Shown in pieces: positions 1-7,173 of a DNA stretch of 11,461 bases. The stretch spans positions 1 to 11,461 of the forward strand of contig JBAROV010000090.1 in the NCBI GenBank assembly GCA_049642465.1, given 5' to 3'. Positions within the stretch are counted from its first letter, which is position 1. Each line of letters begins with the position of its first letter. Source of the DNA: CAWDPQ01 sp049642465 (GTDB taxonomy: Bacteria > Acidobacteriota > Vicinamibacteria > Vicinamibacterales > 2-12-FULL-66-21). The translations under genes and the position numbers were made by a program. Below the pieces are notes generated by a model, which did no database searches, was not told the origin of the DNA, and saw only the letters and a list, made by a program, of their open reading frames with translations.

Positions 1-107
1 AGGCCGACGTCAATGGGAGAACTGGTGACCAGGTACCGCGCGCTGGACGAGGATCGGCACGCGAGGATGGCGAATGCGATCAGGAGGAGGATGTACGGTC
101 TCCGCAT
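1..107 (-). CDS. Lipoprotein N-terminus, partial (runs off left edge)
   Basis: Only the first 35 codons are inside the window. The peptide starts MRRPYILLLIAFAILACRSS: basic n-region, hydrophobic core and a lipobox ILAC with the lipidated Cys at residue 17, so I read a type II (lipoprotein) signal peptide. The ATG is supported by a GAGGAA Shine-Dalgarno at 114-119, six bases before the start. The mature part seen (SSSSARYLVTSSPIDVG) is too short to assign a family. It lies 122 bases downstream of the VCBS gene on the same strand, so the two could share a transcript. Function unknown. A short spurious frame is possible, but signal peptide, lipobox and ribosome site together make a real gene likely. 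Confidence 0.65.
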   Translation of the reverse strand, partial: MRRPYILLLIAFAILACRSSSSARYLVTSSPIDVG

Positions 108-229
108 GCGTCGTTCCTCGCGTTAAAGCCGCACGTAAATCTCGATGACAAGCGTAGCCGAATCCCGGCATTCGTTGTCCTGCCGCCGACGTGAAGAGAC
201 GGAATCTCGTATGCACGCAGCGGGATCCG

Positions 230-1345
230 TCATCGCTGACCGCTCAGATACAAGACGTTCGGCGCGCCTGACCTGGCGAGCGCGATGTCGGGGAACCCAT
301 CACGGTTGATATCGCCAATCGCGAACCCGTAGGCGGACCCCTTCTGATCTCCGAAACTCACCTGTGTGAAACGCAGACCGGTGCCGTCGTTGAACAAGAT
401 CGAGTGCGGCCCCGACGTATAGCCGAGCACGATGTCCGGCTTGCGATCGTTGTTCAGGTCGCCAGCTCCAATTGCATACGGTACTTTCGACTTGCCGGCG
501 ACGCGAAACCCTGGCGTCAGCTGTCCTTTCCCATGATTCACATACACCGCCATCGAGGCTGCCCGCTCGTCGCCGACTACGAGATCCACTGAACCGTCGC
601 CGTTGAAATCGGCGGCAGCACCCACGCGCGCGGCGGCGTCCGGCGGGCCGAATGGTAACTTCCGCGCAAACCCAGCCTTCCCATCGTTGAAGTAAATGTG
701 GCTCTGCCCACCATCGCGGCTCGGAACGGCGAGATCGATGAATCCGTCGTTGTCGAAATCAGCCGGAACGATGCTGGTCGCAGATTCCGCTGGAATACTG
801 ATGCACGGGCTCGAAAAACGTCCGCCTGCCGCGTTGAGACAAACGAAACTCGGGCCCGGCCGATTGGCCGCAATGACATCGATCTTTCGATCGCCGTTGA
901 GATCGGCGACCGCGCAATTCCTCGTAGACCACTCGGGAACGCCCCATGTCCCGGCCACGGCGAATCGACCTTTCCCGTTGTTCAAGTAGATCAGTTTCTT
1001 GTCCGGCGTGTCGTTGCTCGTGAGCACGTCCAAGTCACCATCGCCATCGATATCCGCGAGGGCGGCTGTATATGTCCGATCCGGAGTCGGACCGAGATCC
1101 GACGCGACGAACGCGCCGCGACCATCGTTGAGCAGAACCCGGTCCAGCAGCGGCGTGTGCCGTCCTTTCGCTAACACAAGATCAAGATCTCCATCGCCAT
1201 CGAGATCGCCCATACTGACATTCGCTGAGTCTTCCGAGGTGGTTTCGAGGCTCACGACCGTCTTGAAGCTCCGGAGTGTGCCCGGCTGCGGCATGCTCAA
1301 CGCGGCAATGACGAAAAGCAAGGGAACGGCAGTCCGTGGCGGCAT
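230..1345 (-). CDS. Secreted FG-GAP/VCBS seven-repeat beta-propeller protein
   Basis: 371 residues. Residues 1-22 form a signal peptide (hydrophobic stretch AVPLLFVIAALS). The rest is seven FG-GAP/VCBS-type repeats, each with a calcium-loop motif of the D-x-[DN]-x-D-G-x-x-D type, beginning near residues 47, 98, 148, 196, 246, 296 and 345, about 50 residues apart. Seven such repeats are what an integrin-alpha-like seven-bladed propeller needs, so the protein looks complete. The start is fixed by AAGGAG at 1351-1356, five bases before ATG. There is no transmembrane anchor, sorting signal or enzymatic domain, so it probably acts outside the cytoplasm as a binding or scaffold protein; its ligand cannot be told. 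It is divergent from the YdjM-like gene and resembles a second propeller gene at 2736-3902. Confidence 0.9.
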   Translation of the reverse strand: MPPRTAVPLLFVIAALSMPQPGTLRSFKTVVSLETTSEDSANVSMGDLDGDGDLDLVLAKGRHTPLLDRVLLNDGRGAFVASDLGPTPDRTYTAALADIDGDGDLDVLTSNDTPDKKLIYLNNGKGRFAVAGTWGVPEWSTRNCAVADLNGDRKIDVIAANRPGPSFVCLNAAGGRFSSPCISIPAESATSIVPADFDNDGFIDLAVPSRDGGQSHIYFNDGKAGFARKLPFGPPDAAARVGAAADFNGDGSVDLVVGDERAASMAVYVNHGKGQLTPGFRVAGKSKVPYAIGAGDLNNDRKPDIVLGYTSGPHSILFNDGTGLRFTQVSFGDQKGSAYGFAIGDINRDGFPDIALARSGAPNVLYLSGQR

Positions 1346-1350
1346 AAATA

Positions 1351-1356
1351 CTCCTT
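1351..1356 (-). promoter_or_regulatory. Shine-Dalgarno of the first propeller gene
   Basis: AAGGAG on the minus strand, five bases before the ATG at 1345-1343. It fixes the start of the propeller gene and leaves about 98 bases between it and the divergent ATG at 1444. That gap must hold both promoters; I see no strong -35/-10 pair in either direction. Confidence 0.7.
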
Positions 1357-1443
1357 AACTGTCGGCACGCTGTGCAGCTGTCCTGGCCCCTCGGTACTTA
1401 CGGCGGATTATGCACCGGCGATCTACGATATCGCACCGCCCAA

Positions 1444-2451
1444 ATGGCAAGCTTTGGTCATGTTGCAGTCGGGATGGCAGCCGCCCGAATGCATTCGGGC
1501 GAGACTGACTCACGACGATCCAGGCCCCTGGTCGCGATGGTCCTGTGGTCGCTGCTCTCGCTGTCCCCAGACCTCGACGTCATCGGCTTCAGCCTCGGCG
1601 TGAAGTACGAGGACGAATGGGGCCACCGCGGCGCCACGCATTCGCTCGTGTGCTCGGGGGTGATTGGGGCGGCGACAGGCCTCACGGCAACGCTCATCGG
1701 GCGTGCAGGAATCCAAGTCGGCGTCGGAGCCGCGCTCGTGCTCGCCAGCCACGCACTGCTCGACACGTTGACGGACGGGGGTCTCGGATGTGCGCTGTTC
1801 TGGCAGTTCGACCGCACCCGGTACTTCGCGCCCTGGAACCCAATTCCGGTCGCGCCGATCGGAGCGGATTTCGTCTCCGTCACCGGGCTGATGGTAAGCG
1901 CGATCGAACTGGTGCTCTTCGCGCCGCTCGCGTGGTTTGCCCTGCGGTCACCTGTCGGTCCGCCGCGCTGGAAGCTTCGGGCGTGCGCGGGAACGGCGTG
2001 GCTGATCGCGGTGTGGTTCATGACGTCCAGCGATCCAGTCCGCCAACGCGCGGTGGGACTGTTACTACGAGAGGACACGGAATTCGCAGCAGGCTTCTCG
2101 GAATCCGCCCTGAACAAGACGAAACTGGGAGAATCGTCGCAGGACGTCCACACGCGGCTTGGTCCGCCGCTCAACCAGCTGTGGTTCTACCGAAGCGTTT
2201 ATCCGAGCGGCTGTTTTGCGGTTGCGTTGAAAGACGACATCGTCATCTCGGCGAGGGATCCGGAACGCTGCCGGCAACTTGGTGTACGGTCGCTCATTTC
2301 GCGCGCTGACGCGGAACAGCAGCTCGGACGCGCGAACGAAGTCTGCTGGGTGTACACGCGCAGCCGAAACGGCAGTTACTACCGGGCACGCGAAGTCTGC
2401 TTCGCCGGCGACCGTGTCGTCGACGTCATCAGACAGTGGCATCGCGACTGA
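1444..2451 (+). CDS. YdjM/DUF457-type membrane-bound metal-dependent hydrolase with extra C-terminal domain
   Basis: 335 residues from the ATG at 1444. An in-frame GTG at 1372 would add 24 residues, but the family begins with a form like MxSxxGHxxxG, matched here by MASFGHVAVG; neither start has a clear ribosome site. Residues 1-195 are the membrane hydrolase part: His6, the SPDLD motif (41-45), HRGATHS (61-67, His61 and His66) and SHALLD (His103, Asp107), with about five hydrophobic segments. These conserved His/Asp residues are thought to bind metal in this family, best known from E. coli YdjM; the substrate is unknown. After the last hydrophobic segment (about 180-195), residues 221-335 form a soluble tail not normal for the family, with two similar halves (LGxPxxxxWxY then a Cys- and Val-rich strand) recalling BamE/SmpA-OmlA-like domains. 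This is the only plus-strand gene. Confidence 0.82.
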   Translation: MASFGHVAVGMAAARMHSGETDSRRSRPLVAMVLWSLLSLSPDLDVIGFSLGVKYEDEWGHRGATHSLVCSGVIGAATGLTATLIGRAGIQVGVGAALVLASHALLDTLTDGGLGCALFWQFDRTRYFAPWNPIPVAPIGADFVSVTGLMVSAIELVLFAPLAWFALRSPVGPPRWKLRACAGTAWLIAVWFMTSSDPVRQRAVGLLLREDTEFAAGFSESALNKTKLGESSQDVHTRLGPPLNQLWFYRSVYPSGCFAVALKDDIVISARDPERCRQLGVRSLISRADAEQQLGRANEVCWVYTRSRNGSYYRAREVCFAGDRVVDVIRQWHRD

Positions 2452-2735
2452 TTGCAGTTGATGCTGCAGTGTCGCGGGGGCACGACGAAGGAGGTGCTTA
2501 CGGCGATTTGGGCGGCGCAGCGGACTTCCGGAGCTCCTGCTCGAGCGAGTAAAGACGTTCTGTGAGCAAAGCCGCCCGGGCGGCAAAACAGGAACGTGCG
2601 AAGCGCGAGGTTGAACGGGTGATGCGGGACTTCGAACGTAGCCGAAACCACATCGCAACTCGGTCCGGGCCGGAATGAGTTCCGAGTTGGCACAACATCG
2701 GTGCCACCGGCCTCCCTGGCCTCGGGGCGATTCGC
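2452..2735. other. Convergent intergenic gap, 284 bases
   Basis: Lies between the 3' ends of the plus-strand hydrolase and the minus-strand second propeller gene. It contains one copy of the 33-bp hairpin repeat (2673-2705). It also has two short open frames on opposite strands: GTG 2562 to TGA 2678 (+, 38 codons, rich in Lys/Arg/Glu) and a minus-strand frame from about 2653 to 2498. Neither has a convincing ribosome site and I call neither a gene. No T-tract terminator is visible. Confidence 0.5.
2673..2705. repeat. 33-bp dispersed repeat with hairpin core, copy 1
   Basis: Matches 7678-7710 at 29 of 33 positions by eye. The core GGCACAACATCGGTGCC is a perfect 5-bp inverted repeat (GGCAC/GTGCC) around a 7-base loop. 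This copy begins 31 bases after the stop codon of the second propeller gene on its strand. A small inverted repeat GGAA-TGAG-TTCC (2672-2683) overlaps its other end. Confidence 0.65.
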
Positions 2736-3902
2736 TCACTGTCCTAAAAAGAGCGACAAGCTCGCACTCTCCAGGTTGCTGGCAGCAATATCTGGCTTGC
2801 CGTCTGCGTTGACATCTGCGCTCGCAAGCCTCCACGTCCCCTTACCGGTGGCGAATGGCGACCCGCTGGCGGGAGTGAAGTTACCGTGCCCATCACCGAT
2901 CATGACCCGCAATCCAGTCTCGGCCGCCGCGACGACGTCCAGATGACGATCTCGATTCAAATCGGCGAGCGCCACATACCATGCTTTGTTGCCGAGATCG
3001 AACGGAGATCTGGCTGGTTCGGTAAAGTTCCCTCGGCCATCTCCGAGAAGCACTGAGAGCAGGCGATCCTCAGTGTGAGTAGTCACGAGATCGGATTTCC
3101 CATCAGCATTCAAATCTCCAAACGCCACAAACCACGTGCGACCGGTTTTGACTGGAATGGCCGTGCGCTTGAAGCCGCCGCGGCCGTCGCCAAAGAGTGC
3201 CGTCAAGGCGTTCGCAGGCAGACCACCGGCCGCAGCTGGCTTGAGACCCGTGCTGGTCACCACAATATCCATCCGGCCATCGGAGTCGAGGTCCCCAAGT
3301 GCCATGGGATAGGGTGCCGGACCAACCGCAAACGGTGATCCCGGCGCACGCCTGAATTCTCCGCGCCCGTTGCCGAGCGCTACCGCAACATCGTTGTCGT
3401 CGTTGCTGTTGACCGTGACGAGGTCGGCGTGACCGTCGCCGTTGAAGTCGGTGATGCCGAGACCGTGCGTGTGAGGCTGCCGTCCATCTTTCATCGCGAA
3501 GGGCGAAGTCGGCGCCGCTCGAAAGCTTCCACGCCCGTCGCCGAGGAACAGAACGACGTTGTAGCTATCGTGGCTGGCAAGGCCCATGTCCAGGTTCCCG
3601 TCGTGATTCAGATCGCCGAGCGCAAGTTCGTGAGGACTCTCGGGAACGTTCAGCGCGCCGCCGGTCGGCAGCACAAACTGGCCGTTTCCCTGACCGATGT
3701 ACACCGCGACTCCGCGCGCTTCCGAACTTGTCGCGATGAGGTCGAGATGCCGGTCGTTGTTCACATCGCCGATAGCGACGTTGCCAGTGCCCTTGAGCGC
3801 GCGGATGGGAGACTGGGGTGCCGGGACCAAAACCGGTGCGGCAACACCAATTGTTAGAGCAATCGCTCCGACTAACAACCGCACAAATCCTCGCGCAGAC
3901 AT
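2736..3902 (-). CDS. Secreted FG-GAP/VCBS seven-repeat beta-propeller protein (second)
   Basis: 388 residues from the ATG at 3902, chosen over an in-frame TTG at 3914 because GGAGG at 3908-3912 sits five bases before it. Residues 1-30 are a signal peptide (RLLVGAIALTIGVAAPVLV). Seven calcium-loop repeats of the D-x-[DN]-x-D-x-x-x-D type start near residues 46, 97, 152, 204, 263, 314 and 363. Several are followed by GDGRGxF and SPF turns typical of VCBS repeats. The pattern fits one closed seven-bladed propeller. No anchor, catalytic domain or sorting tail is seen. It shares architecture with the protein at 230-1345 but differs in sequence and spacing, so the two look like old paralogues rather than a recent duplication. 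It ends 284 bases from the convergent hydrolase. Extracytoplasmic binding role likely; partner unknown. Confidence 0.9.
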   Translation of the reverse strand: MSARGFVRLLVGAIALTIGVAAPVLVPAPQSPIRALKGTGNVAIGDVNNDRHLDLIATSSEARGVAVYIGQGNGQFVLPTGGALNVPESPHELALGDLNHDGNLDMGLASHDSYNVVLFLGDGRGSFRAAPTSPFAMKDGRQPHTHGLGITDFNGDGHADLVTVNSNDDNDVAVALGNGRGEFRRAPGSPFAVGPAPYPMALGDLDSDGRMDIVVTSTGLKPAAAGGLPANALTALFGDGRGGFKRTAIPVKTGRTWFVAFGDLNADGKSDLVTTHTEDRLLSVLLGDGRGNFTEPARSPFDLGNKAWYVALADLNRDRHLDVVAAAETGLRVMIGDGHGNFTPASGSPFATGKGTWRLASADVNADGKPDIAASNLESASLSLFLGQ

Positions 3903-3907
3903 GGTGG

Positions 3908-3912
3908 CCTCC
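3908..3912 (-). promoter_or_regulatory. Shine-Dalgarno deciding the second propeller start
   Basis: GGAGG on the minus strand with a five-base spacer to the ATG at 3902. The upstream in-frame TTG at 3914 has no comparable site and would overlap this one. Confidence 0.7.
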
Positions 3913-3947
3913 AAGTCCTGAGGTACGCCGGTAACCGCGTCACACTG

Positions 3948-3961
3948 GCTGCACTTGCAGC
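3948..3961. promoter_or_regulatory. Small inverted repeat upstream of second propeller gene
   Basis: GCTGCA-CT-TGCAGC, perfect 6-bp arms with a two-base centre, 46-59 bases before the propeller ATG at 3902 and 29 bases after the ankyrin gene stop. Its position would suit an operator. The loop is too short for a normal terminator and no T-run follows. Weak evidence, since a site of this size can occur by chance. Confidence 0.25.
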
Positions 3962-3990
3962 TCGCGCCGGGATGGCTGCATCATCGCCCC

Positions 3991-4884
3991 CTAGGTTGCA
4001 CCCTTCTCGCGAAGGTAGGCTGCAATCTCACGATATTGCTTCCCCTCGGCCGAGGCATCCGGCTGGGTGAGCGCATACTCCGCCCAGCCGAGCGGCGTCG
4101 CATGTTCAGCCTTATCCTTCGTGTTGAGTTTGGCTCCTGCTTCGACGAGGACCTTCACGGCAACTAAAGAGCCTGACCACACCGCGTGGTGGAGCGGCGT
4201 GGCGTGACTGTAAAAGCTAGACGTGAACGCGTCCAGTGCCACTCCGAGAGGAAGCAACCGCGCAAGTCCTTCGGCCCTCCCGTTCAACGCGGCCAGGCCC
4301 AACGCGGCCTGTTTGTCCGTTGCCGTCGCCTCGCCTGCCAGTCGATTCAGATCGTCCCAGCGCTCCAGACAGACCGCCGCTGGCAACGTCAACCTGGCTC
4401 CTCGCCTGAGCAAGTGTTCAGCCGCCGCCCTGTTGTGGCAGATCAGCGCCTGTACCGGGGCGCCTTCGATTGACGCGCCCTCATCAATCAGCACGTCGAG
4501 GAGTTCGAGTTGCCGGCCATCGTCTCGCCCAATCGGAGAGCACACGGCAAAATGGAGCGTCGAGTCGAGTTGCTTCTGGAGGTCTTTCACGCCCGCGCGC
4601 CTGGCGGCCTGGATTATGACCCGTGCGATCGCGGCAACATTCGGGGACAGCTGACCGGTACGCACGGCATCTTCTGTGACGAACCACAGCAGATAGGGTC
4701 GGTTGAAGAAACCATCGAGCGCGCTGCCGATTTGATTGCGCAACCACGCGCCAGGTGATCTCAATCGGTTTCGAACGAGGCTGGGATGCTGCGCGAGCAA
4801 GCGCTCCAAGGTCGCGACGTCGCCGACATCGATCGCGGCGACAGCGTGCTGAAACAGCGCGTCTAATGAATCCGATTTTCTCAT
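3991..4884 (-). CDS. Ankyrin repeat domain protein
   Basis: 297 residues from ATG 4884; a GTG at 4965 would add 27 low-complexity residues and has no better ribosome site. I chose the ATG because relatives that I recall of this family start shortly before a segment like LDALFxxAVAAIDxGDVxxLERLL, found here at residues 7-32. The central part contains GAWLRNQIGSALDGFFNRPYLL. The clearest ankyrin repeats are near the C-terminus (SHATPLHHAVWSGSLVAVKVLVEAGA, then a divergent repeat with TPLGWAEYA), with weaker ones around the ELLDVLIDEGA and AAEHLLRRGA helices. No signal peptide or transmembrane segment, so cytoplasmic. Ankyrin repeats mediate protein binding; no enzyme motif is present and the partner is unknown. 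It is followed after 88 bases by the second propeller gene. Confidence 0.82.
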   Translation of the reverse strand: MRKSDSLDALFQHAVAAIDVGDVATLERLLAQHPSLVRNRLRSPGAWLRNQIGSALDGFFNRPYLLWFVTEDAVRTGQLSPNVAAIARVIIQAARRAGVKDLQKQLDSTLHFAVCSPIGRDDGRQLELLDVLIDEGASIEGAPVQALICHNRAAAEHLLRRGARLTLPAAVCLERWDDLNRLAGEATATDKQAALGLAALNGRAEGLARLLPLGVALDAFTSSFYSHATPLHHAVWSGSLVAVKVLVEAGAKLNTKDKAEHATPLGWAEYALTQPDASAEGKQYREIAAYLREKGAT

Positions 4885-5385
4885 TGTGGCCGAGCGCGGC
4901 GACGCATTTCGATTCCGCCCGTTCTCCCCGGCGCTGTGGCCCGTCGCTGAATGGCTCGCAGCCACATCCGGCGAATCAGCGCGCTACCAGGGTAGATGAC
5001 GCGTCAGTATGCGGCAAACCGGCGGCGCGCCGGTCCGCTGTTCGCAAACACGCGCGTTTCTGTCGTCACGAGTGACCTTTCGGGCCCGGCTTCGGTGACA
5101 AGAAAACTCATCGTCGCGACTGTGACCCAATGGCAACGAGTGCGCCCGAATAGAAGACTAGTGAACCCCACATGAAGACTTCCGCGGAGCATTACCAATG
5201 AGCCGGTTCCGGTCGAGAATTCGCCTTCATCGCCCAGGCACGCACGAACGTCTGGGAAAGGGAACGTTCTCGATGCTTCGACGGTCGCCGCCCGTGAGGA
5301 GCGAACGGAAGGGAGCGAAACGCCGAGGCGTGTCAGCGCGTTGCACGTGGATAGCTGAGGGAAAGCGACGAGCGGCGACAGACAC
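4885..5385. other. Long intergenic region, 501 bases, no convincing gene
   Basis: Lies between the alpha/beta hydrolase stop and the ankyrin ATG. The first 81 bases (4885-4965) could code if the ankyrin gene used its GTG. An ACCGGC/GCCGGT inverted repeat with a 5-base loop is at 5019-5035. A spaced direct repeat GGAGCGAAC/GGAGCGAAAC is at 5298-5306 and 5312-5321. A frame opening at ATG 5198 on the plus strand is Arg-rich and runs antisense into the hydrolase gene, so I reject it. A weak TTGCCG-17-TACCCT pair on the minus strand upstream of the ankyrin gene is the only promoter candidate. No T-tract terminator or RNA gene recognised. Confidence 0.45.
5298..5321. repeat. Short imperfect direct repeat
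   Basis: GGAGCGAAC at 5298-5306 and GGAGCGAAAC at 5312-5321, separated by five bases. No function is evident. It lies in the non-coding gap 65-88 bases downstream of the hydrolase stop codon. Confidence 0.3.
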
Positions 5386-6363
5386 TTACCGATCGAGCTG
5401 TTTCTTCAGAAACCCCAGAACGCGATCGAATGTCTGGGCAATCGCCGGATCCCACATGGCCCCATCAAAGCCGTGCCCGCGGCCCGGCATGGTTATGAGC
5501 TCGTATTGGACCCCATGGCGTTCAAACTCTTTGGCCATCAGGGCGGACTGCTCGTAGGGAACATCCGTGTCGTTGTCGCCGTGAAGGAGTAACGTCGGCG
5601 GATAATCCTTCGTGACGTTGCGAACCGGACACAAGGGATCGAAGACTCGTGGTTCCTTGTCTGGATCGTGTCCGACGACTTCCATCGGCCACAGTCCCTG
5701 CTGCCGCGTATAGAGGTAGAAGCGTCCACGGTTCCCCCCTTGGTCCTCGGAGATGAGGCGAGTGCCCACGGCCTGAGACGCCTCCTGCTTCGTCACGGCT
5801 GGCTGCCGGTTGTAAAACGGGTCGGGCCGGCTGTACCAGGCGCCGGCAATGTCGCCATACCCGTAAAACGATACCAGCGCCGCGGGCCGGGGACTCAGCC
5901 GGAATCCGGCCATCAGTGTGAGATATCCTCCTGCCGAATGGCCGACGACGGCGATTCGATTGGGATCGATCCGAAACAGTTTCGGCCCGTCCACTCGTAC
6001 CCATCGATACGCGTCGACCAGATCCTCGATGATGTCCTGCAGCTTGGCTTGCGGAGCCAGGCGGTAGTCGATTGAGACGATCGCGTAGCCTGCATCGAGA
6101 TACTTCTCGGCCTGAATCGCATTCAAGCCTCGACGGTTGCCCATGATGAGCGCGCCGCCATGAAGCCACAGGACCGCTGGCCTCACGACTTCATCTGGCT
6201 TTCGATAGACGTCCGCGCGAATGCGGAGGTCGCCTACGGTTTTGTACGTGTAGGTAGTTCTGACGACCTCCTGCCCCTCAACGCTCTGAAACGCCGCACT
6301 GGAGAGGATGAACAGAACTGCCGCTCGATATGGAATCCGCGCGCGTTTCACTGTAACTTCCAT
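5386..6363 (-). CDS. Secreted alpha/beta hydrolase (esterase/lipase, BD-FAE-like)
   Basis: 325 residues. Residues 8-30 are a signal peptide (ending around SVEGQ), so the enzyme is exported. The fold is shown by the oxyanion HGG motif (68-70, in VLWLHGGALIMG), the nucleophile elbow GHSAGG (141-146, Ser143), the acid Asp265 in HGDNDTDVP and the catalytic His297 in GRGHGF. These belong to carboxylesterases of the feruloyl-esterase/HSL-like group, which hydrolyse esters; the natural substrate is not readable from sequence. Length is normal and the triad is complete. The ATG at 6363 has only a weak ribosome site; a GTG four codons later is preceded by GGAAG and could be used. The gene stands apart, with 178 bases before it and about 500 after, so it is probably transcribed alone. 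Confidence 0.9.
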   Translation of the reverse strand: MEVTVKRARIPYRAAVLFILSSAAFQSVEGQEVVRTTYTYKTVGDLRIRADVYRKPDEVVRPAVLWLHGGALIMGNRRGLNAIQAEKYLDAGYAIVSIDYRLAPQAKLQDIIEDLVDAYRWVRVDGPKLFRIDPNRIAVVGHSAGGYLTLMAGFRLSPRPAALVSFYGYGDIAGAWYSRPDPFYNRQPAVTKQEASQAVGTRLISEDQGGNRGRFYLYTRQQGLWPMEVVGHDPDKEPRVFDPLCPVRNVTKDYPPTLLLHGDNDTDVPYEQSALMAKEFERHGVQYELITMPGRGHGFDGAMWDPAIAQTFDRVLGFLKKQLDR

Positions 6364-6541
6364 CTAATTGATCCTCGACGAGAGCGCCAGTCACTTCACT
6401 GTTTCGGTCAATCGACGCCTGCGGGAGCCAGCACCTGCCTGCGGTCGGCCCTCTGCAACGGTCTGCGTTAGGTGGCCATCAGGCCGAACAGGACGAAACA
6501 CAGGCGTTGGAACCTCGCTACAAAATCGTTGCCGACGGCAG

Positions 6542-7138
6542 TTAATCGGGAGGCTCGATGAGTGCCTCGAACAATCTGCCGAGCGGAGAGACTTTTCTGC
6601 CCGTTGCCTCGCATGTCCACCAACCTTGCGAACACCAGAGGGGATGATGCGGATGATCCGGACATCTGGGCCAACTCGTATCGATGAAGCTGTCGTGGAT
6701 GTCCTGCTGCACGTCGTCGACGACTCGCTGCTCGAAATCAGCGATATCGTCGGTGAACAGGCGGATGCGGGCTGCAGCCTCCTCCACAATCGGCTCGTGG
6801 CCGGCGCCGACTGTCCTGGCAAGGTCTTGCCCTACCAACCTCACTACGCGTGCATCGTCTGCATCCGAAATGCCGCCGGTCTGTTCCCGATACCGGCGCC
6901 ATTCGTCACAGCGCGCACAACACCACACGCCGCGCCGAAGTACCAGGTGACGCCAACAGAAGAGCCTCCAGCAGAGAAGGCACAGAGTGCCCGATGGGTG
7001 ATCGAGCACGCGGTCGCCGCATGCTGAGCACTCGCACGTGGAAGGATAGGCGTCCACAAGCTTCGATCCTAATGAAGTGCAGGCGAGCACGCCACCCGCT
7101 CCACGCCGGATCGGGTTCTCTGGAAACAGCGACCACAC
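6542..7138 (-). CDS. Cys/His-rich probable zinc-binding protein of unknown function
   Basis: 198 residues if the GTG at 7138 is used; GTG 7090 (codon 17, GGAG eight bases before it) is an alternative start that leaves the motifs intact. The N-terminal half carries three closely spaced cysteine groups: CECSAC (35-40), CLLCWRLFCWRH (53-64) and CCARC (73-77). Their pattern suits one or two zinc ribbons or a cross-brace finger. Residues 90-150 are an acidic helical linker. The C-terminus has a second cluster, WPRCPDHPHHPLWC (156-169), then WWTCEATG and SPLGRL. I recall WPxCPxHxxHPL tails from small uncharacterised bacterial proteins but cannot name a function. No signal peptide or membrane segment, so cytoplasmic. 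It begins 35 bases after the lipoprotein gene stop and may be cotranscribed with it. Confidence 0.72.
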   Translation of the reverse strand: MWSLFPENPIRRGAGGVLACTSLGSKLVDAYPSTCECSACGDRVLDHPSGTLCLLCWRLFCWRHLVLRRGVWCCARCDEWRRYREQTGGISDADDARVVRLVGQDLARTVGAGHEPIVEEAAARIRLFTDDIADFEQRVVDDVQQDIHDSFIDTSWPRCPDHPHHPLWCSQGWWTCEATGRKVSPLGRLFEALIEPPD

Positions 7139-7173
7139 TGACGATTGCGGACGGTGCTTGTCGAACGATCATC

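Noticed and set aside
698..1174. Long plus-strand open frame opposite the first propeller gene
   Set aside because: It is antisense to a gene with signal peptide, seven regular repeats and a good ribosome site. Its own product is Arg-rich and has no domain. It is open only because of GC-rich codon bias.
1372..1443. GTG 1372 as start of the YdjM-like protein
   Set aside because: Adds 24 residues with no family similarity, has no ribosome site, and would shrink the divergent promoter region to 26 bases.
1545..2309. 254-codon plus-strand frame within the YdjM-like gene
   Set aside because: Different frame of the same strand; the product is Arg/Ala-rich without motifs, while the overlapping frame has all the family motifs.
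2065..2835. 256-codon minus-strand frame across the convergent gap
   Set aside because: Runs antisense through the hydrolase tail and overlaps the end of the second propeller gene; no ribosome site and no domain.
6440..6545. GTTAGGT near 6470 as an integron attC site
   Set aside because: It fits the GTTRRRY half, but no matching RYYYAAC partner or internal L boxes are found at a suitable distance, and no integrase or cassette pattern is present.
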